Origin: Paracoccus sp. SCSIO 75233
GTDB lineage: Bacteria; Pseudomonadota; Alphaproteobacteria; Rhodobacterales; Rhodobacteraceae
DNA length: 64,000 bases
NCBI RefSeq assembly: GCF_027912675.1
Contig: NZ_CP115757.1
Span: 124,001-188,000, forward strand
Direction of reading: 5' to 3'
Positions 35,109-48,331 of the stretch are shown here, in pieces (position 1 is the stretch's first letter; each line of letters opens with the position of its first letter). A program made the translations under genes and the position numbers. The notes under the pieces were generated by a model. It searched no databases and was not told where the DNA came from. It saw only the letters and a list, made by a program, of their open reading frames with translations.

Positions 35109-36815
35109 TCAGCTTCGCGTGCCCTGAAACCGCGCCTGCCATTCGTCGCGCTGCTCGTCAGCGATCTTGGCAAACAGGTTGTCGGGCACGGCGAATTCAT
35201 GTCCGGGCTGAAGGGCGCCAAGCGCCGCCTCGACATCATCCGGCCATTCCGCCGGGCCGTTCATGGCCTCCCGCAGCTTGGCGGCGGCAAAGGGAATGAA
35301 CGGGGTGGACAGCACCGCATATAGCCCGATCAGATTGAGGCCGAGCCGCACTTGCATCGCCGCCTGCTCCGGGTCCTCCTTGAAGGTGGCCCAAGGTGCG
35401 GCGGATTGCAGATATTCATTGCCGAGAACCCAGATCGCGCGAAGTTCGGCGGCGGATTTGCGGACTTCCATCCGGTCCATCTGCTCGGCGTAAGCGCGGA
35501 TACGGCGGGTCAGGGCTGCGATCAGGTCACGCTCTGCCGTACCCCATTCGCCGCCCTCCGGCACCTGCTCGCCGAATTTCGAGCGGCAGAATTTGGTGAT
35601 GCGGCTGACGAAATTGCCCAGCACATCGGCCAGATCCTTATTCACCGATTGCTGGAAGTTCTCCCATGTGAACTCGCTGTCGCCGCTTTCGGGTGCGTGG
35701 GACAGCAGCCACCAGCGCCAGTAATCGGCGGGCAGCAGCTCAAGCGCATCATCCATGAACACGCCGCGCCCCTGCGAGGTGCTGAACTGGCCGCCGTCAT
35801 AGGTCAGGTAGTTGAACGACTTGATGTAATCGACCAGCTTCCACGGCTCGCCGGAACCCATGATGGTGGCCGGGAAGCCGAGCGTGTGGAACGGCACGTT
35901 ATCCTTGCCCATGAATTGGGTATAGGTCACGTCCTCCGCGCCTTTGTCCGTTCGCCACCAGCGTTCCCAATCGCCGCCTTTCGCATCGGCCCATTCCGCC
36001 GTCGCGCCAATATATTCGATGGGCGCGTCGAACCAGACATAGAAGACCTTGCCCTCCATCCCCGGCCAGGGCTGATCGCCCTTCTGCACCGGCACGCCCC
36101 AGTCGAGATCGCGGGTGATGCCCCGGTCCTGCAACCCGTCGCCGTCAAACAGCCATTTCTTTGCGATAGAGGTGGTCAGCACCGGCCAGTCGGCCTTGCT
36201 GTCGATCCATTCCGCAATCTGATCGCGCATGGCGGACTGACGCAGGAACAGATGTTTGGTCTCGCGCACCTCCAGATTGGTGGAGCCGCTGATTGCGCTG
36301 CGTGGATCGATCAGATCGGTCGGGTCGAGCTGCTTGGTGCAGTTCTCGCATTGATCGCCGCGTGCCTTTTCGTAGCCGCAATTCGGGCAGGTGCCTTCGA
36401 TATAACGGTCCGGCAGGAAACGACCGTCGTCGATGGAATACACCTGTTTCTCGCTGACCTCGCGGATCAGTCCGGCCTCGTCCAGCCGTCCCGCGAAATG
36501 CTGGGTCAGGCGATGGTTTTGCGGGCTGGAGGACCGGCCATAATGATCGAAACTCAGCCCGAACCCCTCGGCCAGCGCGGATTGCTCCGCATGCATCCGC
36601 TTGCAATACTCCGCCACCGGCTCCCCGGTTTTCGCGGCGGCGAGTTCCGCGGGCGTGCCATGTTCATCGGTCGCGCAGATGAACATCACCTCATGCCCGC
36701 GACCGCGCAGGTAACGCGCATAGAGATCGGCCGGAAGCTGGCTTCCGACCAGATTTCCCAGATGCTTGATGCCGTTGATATAGGGCAGGGCAGATGTGAT
36801 GAGGTGGCGTGCCAT
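35109..36815 (-). CDS. metG: Methionyl-tRNA synthetase
   Basis: Predicted 568 residues, the shorter form without a C-terminal tRNA-binding extension. Class I signatures: [13 protein letters not shown] (HIGH variant) and the KMSKS-equivalent [10 protein letters not shown] (a degenerate form, as in some MetRS). A zinc-knuckle [17 protein letters not shown] is present near 140, and [12 protein letters not shown] is conserved. It charges initiator and elongator tRNA-Met. It is the last gene on this strand before the divergent PepSY-like gene. Confidence 0.96.
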   Translation of the reverse strand: MARHLITSALPYINGIKHLGNLVGSQLPADLYARYLRGRGHEVMFICATDEHGTPAELAAAKTGEPVAEYCKRMHAEQSALAEGFGLSFDHYGRSSSPQNHRLTQHFAGRLDEAGLIREVSEKQVYSIDDGRFLPDRYIEGTCPNCGYEKARGDQCENCTKQLDPTDLIDPRSAISGSTNLEVRETKHLFLRQSAMRDQIAEWIDSKADWPVLTTSIAKKWLFDGDGLQDRGITRDLDWGVPVQKGDQPWPGMEGKVFYVWFDAPIEYIGATAEWADAKGGDWERWWRTDKGAEDVTYTQFMGKDNVPFHTLGFPATIMGSGEPWKLVDYIKSFNYLTYDGGQFSTSQGRGVFMDDALELLPADYWRWWLLSHAPESGDSEFTWENFQQSVNKDLADVLGNFVSRITKFCRSKFGEQVPEGGEWGTAERDLIAALTRRIRAYAEQMDRMEVRKSAAELRAIWVLGNEYLQSAAPWATFKEDPEQAAMQVRLGLNLIGLYAVLSTPFIPFAAAKLREAMNGPAEWPDDVEAALGALQPGHEFAVPDNLFAKIADEQRDEWQARFQGTRS

Positions 36816-36967
36816 GAATATTCCCGCATATGTCGACGGGTATCTAACCGCTGCTTATCCGATTTGAAAGAGTGCCGGATTTTCGTTCCAATCCGTTTTT
36901 ACGCAGCAGGGCATGGACGAATTGGCAATTTTCTATCATAATAAAAATATATGCCAGAATGGTTCCC

Positions 36968-37468
36968 ATGATGCGATCCTCGCTGATAGGTTTTCTGCTG
37001 TTTCTTTTTGCCGGTCCTGCTTTTGCAGAGTTTTCGGCCCAGCGGGTTCACATGAAGTTAGCCGCTCAGGGGTTTGAAAGCATAAATTTTTTCGAGAGCT
37101 CGCTTCATGTTACGGTTGAGGCGCTGCGTGGCGGACTACGTGTCGTCTTCGTCTACGATGCTGAATCGGGCGCTTTGATTGACGAACGTGTCAGTCAGAT
37201 CAGTGCGCTTGATTCCCACAGCCGAGGCAACAGGATATCGCCGCGCAGCGGGACGATCACGCTGTTCGATATCCCCCGGCATGACAGCTCACAGCCTGTT
37301 GACCACGGGGAAACCGGCGGCTCTGGGCAGAAAACCGTCGGCCTACAGTTGCTTGGCGGTGAAGACAGCGTGAACGGGCAAGCCGTCGCCGCGGTCCCGA
37401 AGATCGCGGTCGACAACGCATCCGCCGCCGATCACCAGACCAACTCTCCGGAAGCTGGCCCGAAATGA
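36968..37468 (+). CDS. Secreted PepSY-like protein of unknown function
   Basis: Predicted about 166 residues. A signal peptide (SSLIGFLLFLFAGPAFA) precedes a segment LAAQGFESINFFESSLHVTVEALRGGLRVVFVYDAESGALID (read in shorter parts, for example VVFVYDAESGALIDE), which resembles a PepSY-type fold. The rest (about 85-166) is low-complexity Gly/Ser/Asp/Gln-rich. No clear ribosome site is visible, and starts at 36959, 36968 and 36971 are all possible. The upstream region (36880-36960) is AT-rich. The gene is divergent from metG and just upstream of metH. Confidence 0.6.
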   Translation: MMRSSLIGFLLFLFAGPAFAEFSAQRVHMKLAAQGFESINFFESSLHVTVEALRGGLRVVFVYDAESGALIDERVSQISALDSHSRGNRISPRSGTITLFDIPRHDSSQPVDHGETGGSGQKTVGLQLLGGEDSVNGQAVAAVPKIAVDNASAADHQTNSPEAGPK

Positions 37469-37479
37469 ACAGGCCCTCC

Positions 37480-37522
37480 TGACGGAAGGAAAACTGCTCC
37501 TGATCGCGCGCGCCTTCCGTCA
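37480..37522. other. Ten-bp inverted repeat between PepSY-like gene and metH
   Basis: TGACGGAAGG (37480-37489) and CCTTCCGTCA (37513-37522) are a perfect 10-bp inverted repeat around a 23-base spacer. It begins 11 bases after the PepSY-like stop, about 105 bases before metH. It may be a stem-loop that ends the upstream transcript, or an operator. No T-run follows. Confidence 0.5.
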
Positions 37523-37627
37523 ACATTTCGGACAAAATTGATCGGTTGAATTCGGGGCCGGACATGAATTTGTGCATGTCTTGTGCGCCTGCTAGAAGCG
37601 GGGCCTGATTCCGAAACAGGTGGTCCC

Positions 37628-41347
<3,720 letters not shown>

Positions 41348-41381
41348 TACACTGAAGCTTGGTGATTTATTCTGAACTTAT

Positions 41382-41414
41382 GAGAAAGGCCGCAACGATA
41401 TTGCGGCCTTTCTC
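41382..41414. terminator. Bidirectional intrinsic terminator between metH and the lipoprotein gene
   Basis: GAGAAAGGCCGCAA (41382-41395) pairs perfectly with TTGCGGCCTTTCTC (41401-41414) over 14 bp around a CGATA loop. The convergent genes on both sides can use it. Confidence 0.92.
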
Positions 41415-41426
41415 ATTAAATCGAGC

Positions 41427-41717
41427 TTAGTTAACGGCATACTCGCCATGCGAGTTTACCGGCGCGTAAACCGGGGCTCCGCCATTCAGGATACGCACCC
41501 CTTCTTTCTTGCAGATTTCATTGGCGGCCTCAGTGGACATCCCGACCGGGTGCTGAACCGAGGTGTCGAAAAGAAGCTGTTCCAATGTATAGAGCTGGCA
41601 CACAACGGGGCCTAACGCCGTTTCGACGACCACGGGTTGCGATGTAAGATCGTTTTTCGTTACGCAGCCGCTAACAGCAGCGACGGCGGTTGCGGCCAGC
41701 AAGGCTCTCATAATCAT
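41427..41717 (-). CDS. Small lipoprotein of unknown function
   Basis: Predicted 96 residues. The N-terminus (MIMRALLAATAVAAVSGC) is a lipoprotein signal with lipobox AVSG-C, so Cys18 would be lipidated and the mature protein held in the membrane. The rest has no family mark I know, with two further Cys (in VCQLY and EICKKEG). The start at 41717 or 41711 is chosen on the signal shape, and the ribosome site is weak. It stands between the metH terminator and the plsC-ftsXE operon. Confidence 0.75.
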   Translation of the reverse strand: MIMRALLAATAVAAVSGCVTKNDLTSQPVVVETALGPVVCQLYTLEQLLFDTSVQHPVGMSTEAANEICKKEGVRILNGGAPVYAPVNSHGEYAVN

Positions 41718-41837
41718 TTTCTTATTCCTGCCTTTTCTGAATTCTTGATATGACAATTCCGAATGCGGCTTTATGCAGGCCGCAATCAGAGCGCTAGGTA
41801 TTGGCAAATGTATTCAACTTCAAGGTGAGCGAAGTGG

Positions 41838-42650
41838 CTAATGCCCGATTTGCAGGCCCGCTTCTGTCATCAACTTTTCGCTAGTTTCTTCGACCACGTC
41901 GCGAATGCGCTGCAAAAACGCATCGCGGCTTTCGCCCGGTTCGGCCTGCATTGGCTCCAAAAACTCGATGACAGCCCGACCGGACAGAACGGGAAGGCCC
42001 CGTTTTGGCCAGAACATCCCGCAATTCACCGCGACCGGCCACACCGGCAGTCCGGTTTCGATATGTAGCGTGCTTATACCATGCTTATAGGGTCGTTTTT
42101 CGCCCGGTCTGGTGCGTGTGCCTTCGGGGTAGAGGATCAGATGACCCAGCCCCTCGTCGGATGCCATCCGCTCGCGCACGGTAGCGATGATCTGGCCCAT
42201 TGCGTCACGGCCCTTGCTGCGGTCGATCGGGATACATCCCGCACGGCGCGCATACCAGCCCATGATCGGAACGCGCAGAACCTCGCGCTTCATGACGAAG
42301 GCCCGTCTGCGCGCGGCATAGGCGATGGCGAGAATGTCCAGAAAGCTTTGATGTTTTGCGCCGATAAGTGCGCCCTCATTAGCTGCGGGTGGTGTGCCGC
42401 GTATCTCGACGGCGACACCCATGTGCCACCTCGCGGCGCGCAGCATATATCCGATCCAGACCGTCGCGACGCGATGCACGCCGCGTCGTCCCTGTCCCAG
42501 TTTCGTGACACCCCAGAGGCCGACGACGATGGTCGCCAGCGCGACGTGAATGTAATAGGTGATCGTGCCCAGATAGCTGAGAAAGCCCGGCTTTCCCGGT
42601 ATGGGCGACAATCGCGCGGCCTGTGTTTCGTTCAGCAACGGAGAGCTCAT
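41838..42650 (-). CDS. plsC: 1-acyl-sn-glycerol-3-phosphate acyltransferase family protein
   Basis: Predicted 270 residues. The PlsC motifs are visible: block I as AKHQSFLDILA (H-x4-D), block III as YPEGTRTRPGEK and block IV WPVAVNCG. It has an N-terminal membrane segment (SYLGTITYYIHVALATIVVGL). It acylates lysophosphatidate in phospholipid synthesis or a similar lysophospholipid. The start at 42650 overlaps the ftsX stop by 4 bases, and GGGAGG precedes it. It is thus coupled to the ftsE-ftsX operon. Confidence 0.9.
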   Translation of the reverse strand: MSSPLLNETQAARLSPIPGKPGFLSYLGTITYYIHVALATIVVGLWGVTKLGQGRRGVHRVATVWIGYMLRAARWHMGVAVEIRGTPPAANEGALIGAKHQSFLDILAIAYAARRRAFVMKREVLRVPIMGWYARRAGCIPIDRSKGRDAMGQIIATVRERMASDEGLGHLILYPEGTRTRPGEKRPYKHGISTLHIETGLPVWPVAVNCGMFWPKRGLPVLSGRAVIEFLEPMQAEPGESRDAFLQRIRDVVEETSEKLMTEAGLQIGH

Positions 42651-43570
42651 GGCACCTCCCGCAGCATACGAAGTGCCGCCCATCTTGTCGCGACGAAGCC
42701 GACGCCTGCCGCGATGACCGGGATCAGAAGCGGCCACAGCCAGCCCCAGCCCTGAAAGCCCAGCCCGGTCAGGAAGCCGCCTGCCTGATCCATGCCGGGC
42801 AGCAGGGCGATTGCGATCATGCCCAGTATCGTGCCGATGAAGGCGCCGACTGCCGCGCGTCGGGTGAAGCGGCGGACGAAGGCTTGTGCGATCGTCACAT
42901 CGCGCGCACCGATCAGACGCAGCACCCGGATCACCTGACCATTCGCCGCCAGCGAGGATTGCGCGGCCAGTGCCATCATCGCGGCACCCGCAGCCGCGAT
43001 CAGTGCCAGTGACACCACGCCCAGCGTCCGCAGCCGTTTCGCAGCCGTTACCAATGGTTGCCGCCAGCGCGTGTGGTCGTCGAGAACGGCTCCGGGCGTC
43101 TCGGCCTCAAGCCGCAAACGCAAGCCGTCGGCGTCAAAATCTTCGCCCGATTCGCGGATCTCGATCAGGCGTGGAACCGGCAGTGCCTCAACCGGCAGGT
43201 CAGGGCCGAACCACGGGGTCAGAAGCGCATCGACCTCTTCCTCGGGCAGCATTCGCGCTTCAGCGATACCCGGCGTCTGGTCAAGAATACCCATGACGCG
43301 CCCGGTCAGGGTCTCGACCTCATCCGCAGGTGCGGAGACCCGGACGGTCACTGTCTGCGCCAGCGACTGCGACCAGCGATCTGCGAGCCGCCCGGTTGCA
43401 AAGCTGAGTGCGAGGGCGAAAACCGCCAGAAACGCCATCGCGCCTGCGGTCAGCAGCGTCAGCTGCGCCGTGAATCCGGTCGGCGGGACGATCCGGCCCG
43501 GCCCGGTATCGCGCCCAATCAGGCCACGCCAGAGGCTGCGCCAGTCGACATTGCTCAGTTTCCCGCTCAT
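42647..43570 (-). CDS. ftsX: Cell division ABC-type permease FtsX
   Basis: Predicted 307 residues. The FtsX fold has one N-terminal transmembrane segment, an extracellular loop of about 150 residues and three C-terminal membrane segments (LIAAAGAAMMALAAQ, AVGAFIGTILGMIAIALL, LLIPVIAAGVGFVATR). It pairs with FtsE to activate septal peptidoglycan hydrolysis. It overlaps ftsE by 4 bases. The N-terminal cytosolic part is basic and short, as in alphaproteobacterial FtsX. Confidence 0.87.
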   Translation of the reverse strand: MSGKLSNVDWRSLWRGLIGRDTGPGRIVPPTGFTAQLTLLTAGAMAFLAVFALALSFATGRLADRWSQSLAQTVTVRVSAPADEVETLTGRVMGILDQTPGIAEARMLPEEEVDALLTPWFGPDLPVEALPVPRLIEIRESGEDFDADGLRLRLEAETPGAVLDDHTRWRQPLVTAAKRLRTLGVVSLALIAAAGAAMMALAAQSSLAANGQVIRVLRLIGARDVTIAQAFVRRFTRRAAVGAFIGTILGMIAIALLPGMDQAGGFLTGLGFQGWGWLWPLLIPVIAAGVGFVATRWAALRMLREVP

Positions 43571-44244
43571 AGATCCGCCCCCGCCAGTTGGACCCGCTTG
43601 CCGGAAATGCGAAGGACGCGGGCCTGCACATCCATCTGACGCGCCGCCCGGATCAGGTCCATATCATGCGTCGCGATCAGCACCGGCTTGCCGGAGCGGT
43701 TAAGCTCGACCAGCAATTGCAGCAGCCGCAGCGACATTTCCCAATCAAGATTGCCCGTCGGCTCATCCGCCATCACGAAGTCGGGCGACATGATGACGGC
43801 ACGCGCCAGTGCTACACGCTGACGCTCCCCCCCCGACAGCGAAGGCGGCAGGGCGCGCGCGTGAGAGGTCATGCCGACCCAGCCAAGCAGCTCCTTCAGG
43901 GCCTGCATATCCACAGGCTGACCGGCGACGGTTAGTGGCAGTGCGATATTCTCCGCCACGGGCAGGTGGTCCAGAAACTGTGCGTCCTGATGCAGCACCC
44001 CGACTTTCCGGCGCAGCATGGCGATGCCGTCCCGCGACAATCCGTTGACATCGTGGCCGAACGCGGTCAGCCCGCCCTTGCTGGGCAGCAGATCGGCATA
44101 GCAAAGCCGCAGGAACGTGGTTTTGCCTGAACCGGAGGGGCCGGTCAGAAAATGAAAGGACCCGGCAGGCAGGCTGAGATTCATGTCCTGCAAAAGGGTT
44201 CCGCCCTCGCGGTAACCAAAGGACAGCTCCTGCATTTCGATCAA
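43567..44244 (-). CDS. ftsE: Cell division ATPase FtsE
   Basis: Predicted 225 residues. It is an ABC ATPase with Walker A TGPSGSGKTTFL, Q-loop VLHQDAQFLDHLPVAENIALPL, signature LSGGERQRVALARA, Walker B FVMADEPTGNLDWE and H-loop LIATHDM. It leads the ftsE-ftsX-plsC operon. The FtsEX complex links ATP hydrolysis to the cell wall at division. The 113-base gap to the divergent zinc-ribbon gene contains the promoter for at least one of them. Confidence 0.9.
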   Translation of the reverse strand: MIEMQELSFGYREGGTLLQDMNLSLPAGSFHFLTGPSGSGKTTFLRLCYADLLPSKGGLTAFGHDVNGLSRDGIAMLRRKVGVLHQDAQFLDHLPVAENIALPLTVAGQPVDMQALKELLGWVGMTSHARALPPSLSGGERQRVALARAVIMSPDFVMADEPTGNLDWEMSLRLLQLLVELNRSGKPVLIATHDMDLIRAARQMDVQARVLRISGKRVQLAGADL

Positions 44245-44357
44245 GTCGGCCTCCGTCGCGTTGCCGTTTTGCCGCGGCGCTTGGAAGCCGGGCTTAGCGT
44301 TGATAGAACAGCCCTTGGTGGATTGCCAGAAACGGCGCAGCTTTTGAAGGACCCCGA

Positions 44358-45536
44358 ATGCGGCTCATTTGCCCCCGTTGCAACACACGTTACGACCTGC
44401 CTGGCGAGATGATCCCGCCCGAAGGGCGCGAAGTCGAATGCTCTGCCTGCGGCAATATCTGGATGCAGACGCAGGCGCCGGTTTCGACGGTGGAAGGCAC
44501 CACGATGGCGCAGCCGACCGGGCCGGTTTCGGCCGAGGTGGCGCATTTGGCAGTGGAAAACCGTGGCGTTGCCTCCGATCTGCGCAATGCTGCGAAGGCT
44601 CGATCAACCGAGGGGGAGGCCATTCGCGGCGATGCGCTAACGGCTGCCGATCTCGGTGAGCCGCCGAAATTGCAGCGCCCCTTGCCGGATGACGTGCTTG
44701 CGATCCTGCGCGAGGAAACCGCGCGTGAGCTTTCTGCACGTCGCGCCCATCGGGATGAAACCGCGCCGATCACATCTGATTTACCGCCGGTCGAGACGCT
44801 CAGCGATGAGCCTGAAATCGCTGCGGATGGCGCGGAGCTGGCCGCAAGCCAATCTTCTCAATCTGCTGGCGCGGCTGCCGGACCGCCTGTTGACGACGTC
44901 GATCCGCCAGCAGTGCAGCCACCCCCTGAGAGCGCGGCGGAACCGGACCCGTCACCGGAAGCCCTGCCTGGCCCCGAAACGCCGTCGCCCGATGATGTCG
45001 AATGGCCCGCAACCACCGTGATCGACCCCGATGATTCCGCGCCGCGCATTGTCGCCACGCAGGAAAAGCCGCGCCCGAAGCCGGACTTCGTCCCGATCCC
45101 GGCAACCGCCCCCCGGCGTGTTCTGAGCGATGACGTGCTGTCGGACGCAGAAAAGGCCGGGGAAACGCTTCCGCCCGTGAACTCACCCCAAGCCCCGGCG
45201 ACCCGGCGAACATTGCCCGACCGCCAGCGCCGCCCTCTCCCGGATGCGGAAAAACTCGCAGCGACAATCCAGACTGAACAGCCTGCGTCGGATGTTGCTG
45301 GGGTGTCGGGGCAAGTGGCGACGCCTGCTGTGGGGCGGGGCTATGATGCCGGGTTTGCGCGCGCGATCATGGTGCTGGTGCTGCTCGTCATTGCTTATGT
45401 CGCGGCGGCGATCTGGTCGGACAGCGGGCAGGCCCCGGCGCAGGTGGCGATGGTGGTTGACCGGATAGACGCGCTTCGGGCCGATCTTTATGATGCCGCG
45501 ATCGCCGTGATCGACCCTATCGCAGGGAGGGAATGA
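44358..45536 (+). CDS. Zinc-ribbon protein with disordered middle and C-terminal membrane segment
   Basis: Predicted 392 residues. Residues 1-37 hold an MJ0042-type zinc ribbon: CPRCNTRYDL, then ECSACGNIW. Residues about 40-325 are a Pro/Ala/Glu/Asp-rich disordered region. A single membrane helix follows (AIMVLVLLVIAYVAAAIW, about 330-347), then a short tail. Similar proteins of unknown role are common in alphaproteobacteria. It is divergent from ftsE and overlaps the next aminotransferase by 4 bases. Confidence 0.8.
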   Translation: MRLICPRCNTRYDLPGEMIPPEGREVECSACGNIWMQTQAPVSTVEGTTMAQPTGPVSAEVAHLAVENRGVASDLRNAAKARSTEGEAIRGDALTAADLGEPPKLQRPLPDDVLAILREETARELSARRAHRDETAPITSDLPPVETLSDEPEIAADGAELAASQSSQSAGAAAGPPVDDVDPPAVQPPPESAAEPDPSPEALPGPETPSPDDVEWPATTVIDPDDSAPRIVATQEKPRPKPDFVPIPATAPRRVLSDDVLSDAEKAGETLPPVNSPQAPATRRTLPDRQRRPLPDAEKLAATIQTEQPASDVAGVSGQVATPAVGRGYDAGFARAIMVLVLLVIAYVAAAIWSDSGQAPAQVAMVVDRIDALRADLYDAAIAVIDPIAGRE

Positions 45537-46654
45537 TGCGCTTTGCCCCGATACCCGAGAGTTTGCCCACCACGGCCCCCTTCGTCGGGCCGGAAACGCA
45601 GGAGCGCGCGCGTGGTGCGCCCTATATCGCCCGGATCGGTGCGAATGAGAACGGTTTTGGTCCCTCGCCCCGTGCGATTGAGGCGATGGCGAAGGCGGCC
45701 CCCGATATCTGGAAATACGGCGATTCGGAGGCGCATGAACTGCGCGTGGCCGTGGCTGAACATCATGGCGTCGCCCCGGAGAATATCGCCATAGGCGAGG
45801 GCATCGACGGTCTGCTTGGCCTGCTGGTGCGGTTGCTGGTCGCGCCCGGGGATCCGGTGGTGACCTCTGACGGGGCCTATCCGACCTTCAATTTCCACGT
45901 TCTGGGCTTCGGCGGCGATCTGGTCAAAGTGCCTTACTCCGGCGATTACGAGCATCCTGACGCGCTTCTGACGCGCGCGGCAGAGGTCTCCCCCCGGCTG
46001 ATCTATATCGCCAATCCCGATAATCCGATGGGGTCCTGGCACGATGCCGGTGTGATCGAGGCCATGCTGCCGCGCATTCCGAAAGGCAGCCTGCTGATAC
46101 TGGACGAGGCTTACGCCGAGTTCGCCCCCGCCAGCGCCATCCCCGAGATTGACGCGAATGATGCGCGTGTCATCCGCATGCGGACCTTCTCCAAAGCCTA
46201 CGCAATGGCGGGCGCGCGCGTGGCCTATGCGATTGGTGCGCCGGAACTGATCGCAGGGTTCGACCGCATCCGGAACCATTTCGGGGTCAACCGCGTCGGT
46301 CAGGCGGGCGCATTGGCGGCGTTTCAGGACCGTGAATGGCTGCGCAGCACGGTTGCGCAGGTCAGCAGCGCGCGGCTGCGCATCGGACAAATTGCCAGCG
46401 ATAACGGCCTGACCGCATTGCCTTCCGCGACGAATTTCGTGGCCATTGATTGCGGCCATGACGGTGCCTTTGCCCGCGCCGTGCTGACCGGGCTGGACCG
46501 GATGGGGATTTTCGTCAGGATGCCGGGCGTCGCGCCGCTGAATCGCTGTATCCGGGTGTCCTGTGGTCCCGACGCCGCGCTTGACGCATTTGCCGCAGCA
46601 CTGCCCGAAGCACTGGATTTCGCGCGGGCGCAGCAGAGGGCCGAGGCCGGTTAA
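45533..46654 (+). CDS. Class I/II PLP-dependent aminotransferase, HisC-like
   Basis: Predicted 373 residues. The family marks are ARIGANENGFGPSPRAIEAM, the Asn in IANPDNPMGSW, the DEAY motif LLILDEAYAEFAP and the PLP-lysine region MRTFSKAYAMAGARVAY. These are the HisC/aromatic aminotransferase set. It could be histidinol-phosphate aminotransferase or an aromatic/paralogous transaminase; no other his genes are nearby, so HisC activity is not assured. It begins inside the previous gene (4-base overlap), so they are co-transcribed. Confidence 0.85.
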   Translation: MMRFAPIPESLPTTAPFVGPETQERARGAPYIARIGANENGFGPSPRAIEAMAKAAPDIWKYGDSEAHELRVAVAEHHGVAPENIAIGEGIDGLLGLLVRLLVAPGDPVVTSDGAYPTFNFHVLGFGGDLVKVPYSGDYEHPDALLTRAAEVSPRLIYIANPDNPMGSWHDAGVIEAMLPRIPKGSLLILDEAYAEFAPASAIPEIDANDARVIRMRTFSKAYAMAGARVAYAIGAPELIAGFDRIRNHFGVNRVGQAGALAAFQDREWLRSTVAQVSSARLRIGQIASDNGLTALPSATNFVAIDCGHDGAFARAVLTGLDRMGIFVRMPGVAPLNRCIRVSCGPDAALDAFAAALPEALDFARAQQRAEAG

Positions 46655-46748
46655 AGCGCCCTGACAAGCCGATGCTTGACATTGCGGCCTTGTCGTCGAT
46701 CACATTGCCGTTAAGCAAATGTCAAAAATAACCTGGATGAGGGACCGC

Positions 46749-48227
46749 ATGGAGTTGATCAACACCATCATCGACAAGGCGAATGATCTGTTCTGGGGCT
46801 ATATCCTGATTTATGGCCTGCTCGCTGTGGGCTTATTCTTCACGATCCGGCTCGGCTTTCTGCAATTCGTCCACTTCAAGGAAATGTGGCGCTGCGTGCT
46901 TGGCTCCGGCGAGACCGACAAGGACGGAATCTCGCCGTTTCAGGCACTGACCGTGTCGCTGGCCAGCCGTGTCGGCACCGGCAATATCGCGGGCGTCGCG
47001 GTTGCGCTGACGCTTGGCGGGCCGGGCGCGATCTTCTGGATGTGGATGGTGGCGCTTGTCGGCATGGCGACGGCCTATGCCGAATCGACGCTGGCCCAGC
47101 TTTATAAATCCCACGGTCCGAACGGCATGTATCGCGGCGGACCTGCGGCCTATATTTCCCGGGGCTTGGGTATGCCGTGGCTGGCCGCGATCTTTTCCGT
47201 CGCCCTGATCCTGTCCTTCGGGCTGATCTTCAACGCGGTGCAGGCGAACTCGATAGCCGAAGCCGTGGCGTTGCCGATCCAGAATTTTCTGGTCAACCAA
47301 GGCATGTTCGCCCTTGAACCCGAAAGCGGCATGAGCGCCTTCGTTGCCGCCAAGATCGTGATCGGCGTTGTCGTGGCGCTTCTGTCGGGCGTCATCATCT
47401 TCGGCGGTATCCCGTCCATTGCGCGCGTGGCCGAATTCGTCGTGCCGATCATGGCGGGGCTGTATCTGCTGGCGGCGGTGATCGCGCTGATCCTGAATAT
47501 CGACCGGGTGCCGGGCATCCTGTCGGGCATCGTCCTCAACGCTTTCGGCTTGCAGGAAACGGTCGGCGGGGTGGCTGGCGGCGTCATTGCGGCGGCCATG
47601 AACGGGATCAAGCGCGGCCTGTTCTCGAACGAGGCCGGCATGGGCTCCGCCCCCAATATCGCCGCTGTCGCCACGCCTGCGCCGCATCACCCGTCAAGTC
47701 AGGGCTTCGTGCAGGCGCTTGGCGTGTTCATCGACACGCTGCTGGTCTGTACCGCGACCGCCGTAATGATCCTGCTGGCCGATGTCATCCCGTCGCAGGA
47801 ACTGACCGGGGTGAACCTGACGCAGGCCGCGCTTGGCGATCATTTCGGCAATCTCGGTCAGATATTCGTCGGTGTGGCGATCTTCTTCTTCGCCTTCACG
47901 TCGATCATCGGAAATTATTCCTATGCCGAAAACGCCGTCATCCATCTCGGCGGCGGCAAAAACGGGATCATCGCGCTGCGTCTTGGCCTGATGGCAATGG
48001 TGATCTGGGGCGCGTCGCAAGCGGTTGCGACAGTGTTCAACTTCGCCGATGCCTCGATGGGGCTGATGGCGACGATCAACCTGATCGCGATTGTGTTGCT
48101 TTCGGGCACCGTGGTTGCCGTGACGCGCGATTACCTCGCCAAGCGCAAGGTCGGGGAGGAGCCGCAATTCAGCATCTCCCAACATCCCGAAATCGCCCCG
48201 GGCGTGAGCCGCGATATCTGGAGCTGA
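46749..48227 (+). CDS. Sodium/alanine-type amino-acid symporter (AGCS family), copy 1
   Basis: Predicted 492 residues and about eleven membrane segments. The AGCS hallmark SRVGTGNIAGVAVALTLGGPG (seen here as VGTGNIAGVAVALTLGG) and FWMWMVALVGMATAYAEST are present. It imports a small amino acid, usually alanine or glycine, with Na+. The ATG at 46749 is preferred: AGGGA is 4 bases upstream. Starts at 46719 and 46737 are also in frame. It directly precedes pheS, separated by a terminator-like hairpin. Confidence 0.9.
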   Translation: MELINTIIDKANDLFWGYILIYGLLAVGLFFTIRLGFLQFVHFKEMWRCVLGSGETDKDGISPFQALTVSLASRVGTGNIAGVAVALTLGGPGAIFWMWMVALVGMATAYAESTLAQLYKSHGPNGMYRGGPAAYISRGLGMPWLAAIFSVALILSFGLIFNAVQANSIAEAVALPIQNFLVNQGMFALEPESGMSAFVAAKIVIGVVVALLSGVIIFGGIPSIARVAEFVVPIMAGLYLLAAVIALILNIDRVPGILSGIVLNAFGLQETVGGVAGGVIAAAMNGIKRGLFSNEAGMGSAPNIAAVATPAPHHPSSQGFVQALGVFIDTLLVCTATAVMILLADVIPSQELTGVNLTQAALGDHFGNLGQIFVGVAIFFFAFTSIIGNYSYAENAVIHLGGGKNGIIALRLGLMAMVIWGASQAVATVFNFADASMGLMATINLIAIVLLSGTVVAVTRDYLAKRKVGEEPQFSISQHPEIAPGVSRDIWS

Positions 48228-48244
48228 CCTTTCCGCAATGATCT

Positions 48245-48281
48245 GCGCCTGCCCCGCATCAATGGGGCGGGCGCATCTTTT
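48245..48281 (+). terminator. Terminator-like hairpin between AGCS symporter 1 and pheS
   Basis: GCGCCTGCCCC (48245-48255) and GGGGCGGGCGC (48264-48274) pair over 11 bp with one G-U, around an 8-base loop, followed by ATCTTTT. Position 17 bases after the symporter stop suits an intrinsic terminator. It also lies in the pheS leader, so an attenuator is possible, but no Phe-rich leader peptide is seen. Confidence 0.75.
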
Positions 48282-48331
48282 ACCGTCCCGCATCCCGTGC
48301 TAAGCCGCCCGCGTAACGCAGGATGACGCCG

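Noticed and set aside
37469..37627. SAM, SAH or cobalamin riboswitch before metH
   Set aside because: No recognisable consensus core was seen; only a simple dyad is present. A covariance search would be needed to be sure.
48228..48331. Phe-dependent attenuation of pheS through a leader peptide
   Set aside because: No short Phe-rich reading frame precedes the hairpin at 48245, which fits a plain terminator of the upstream symporter gene.
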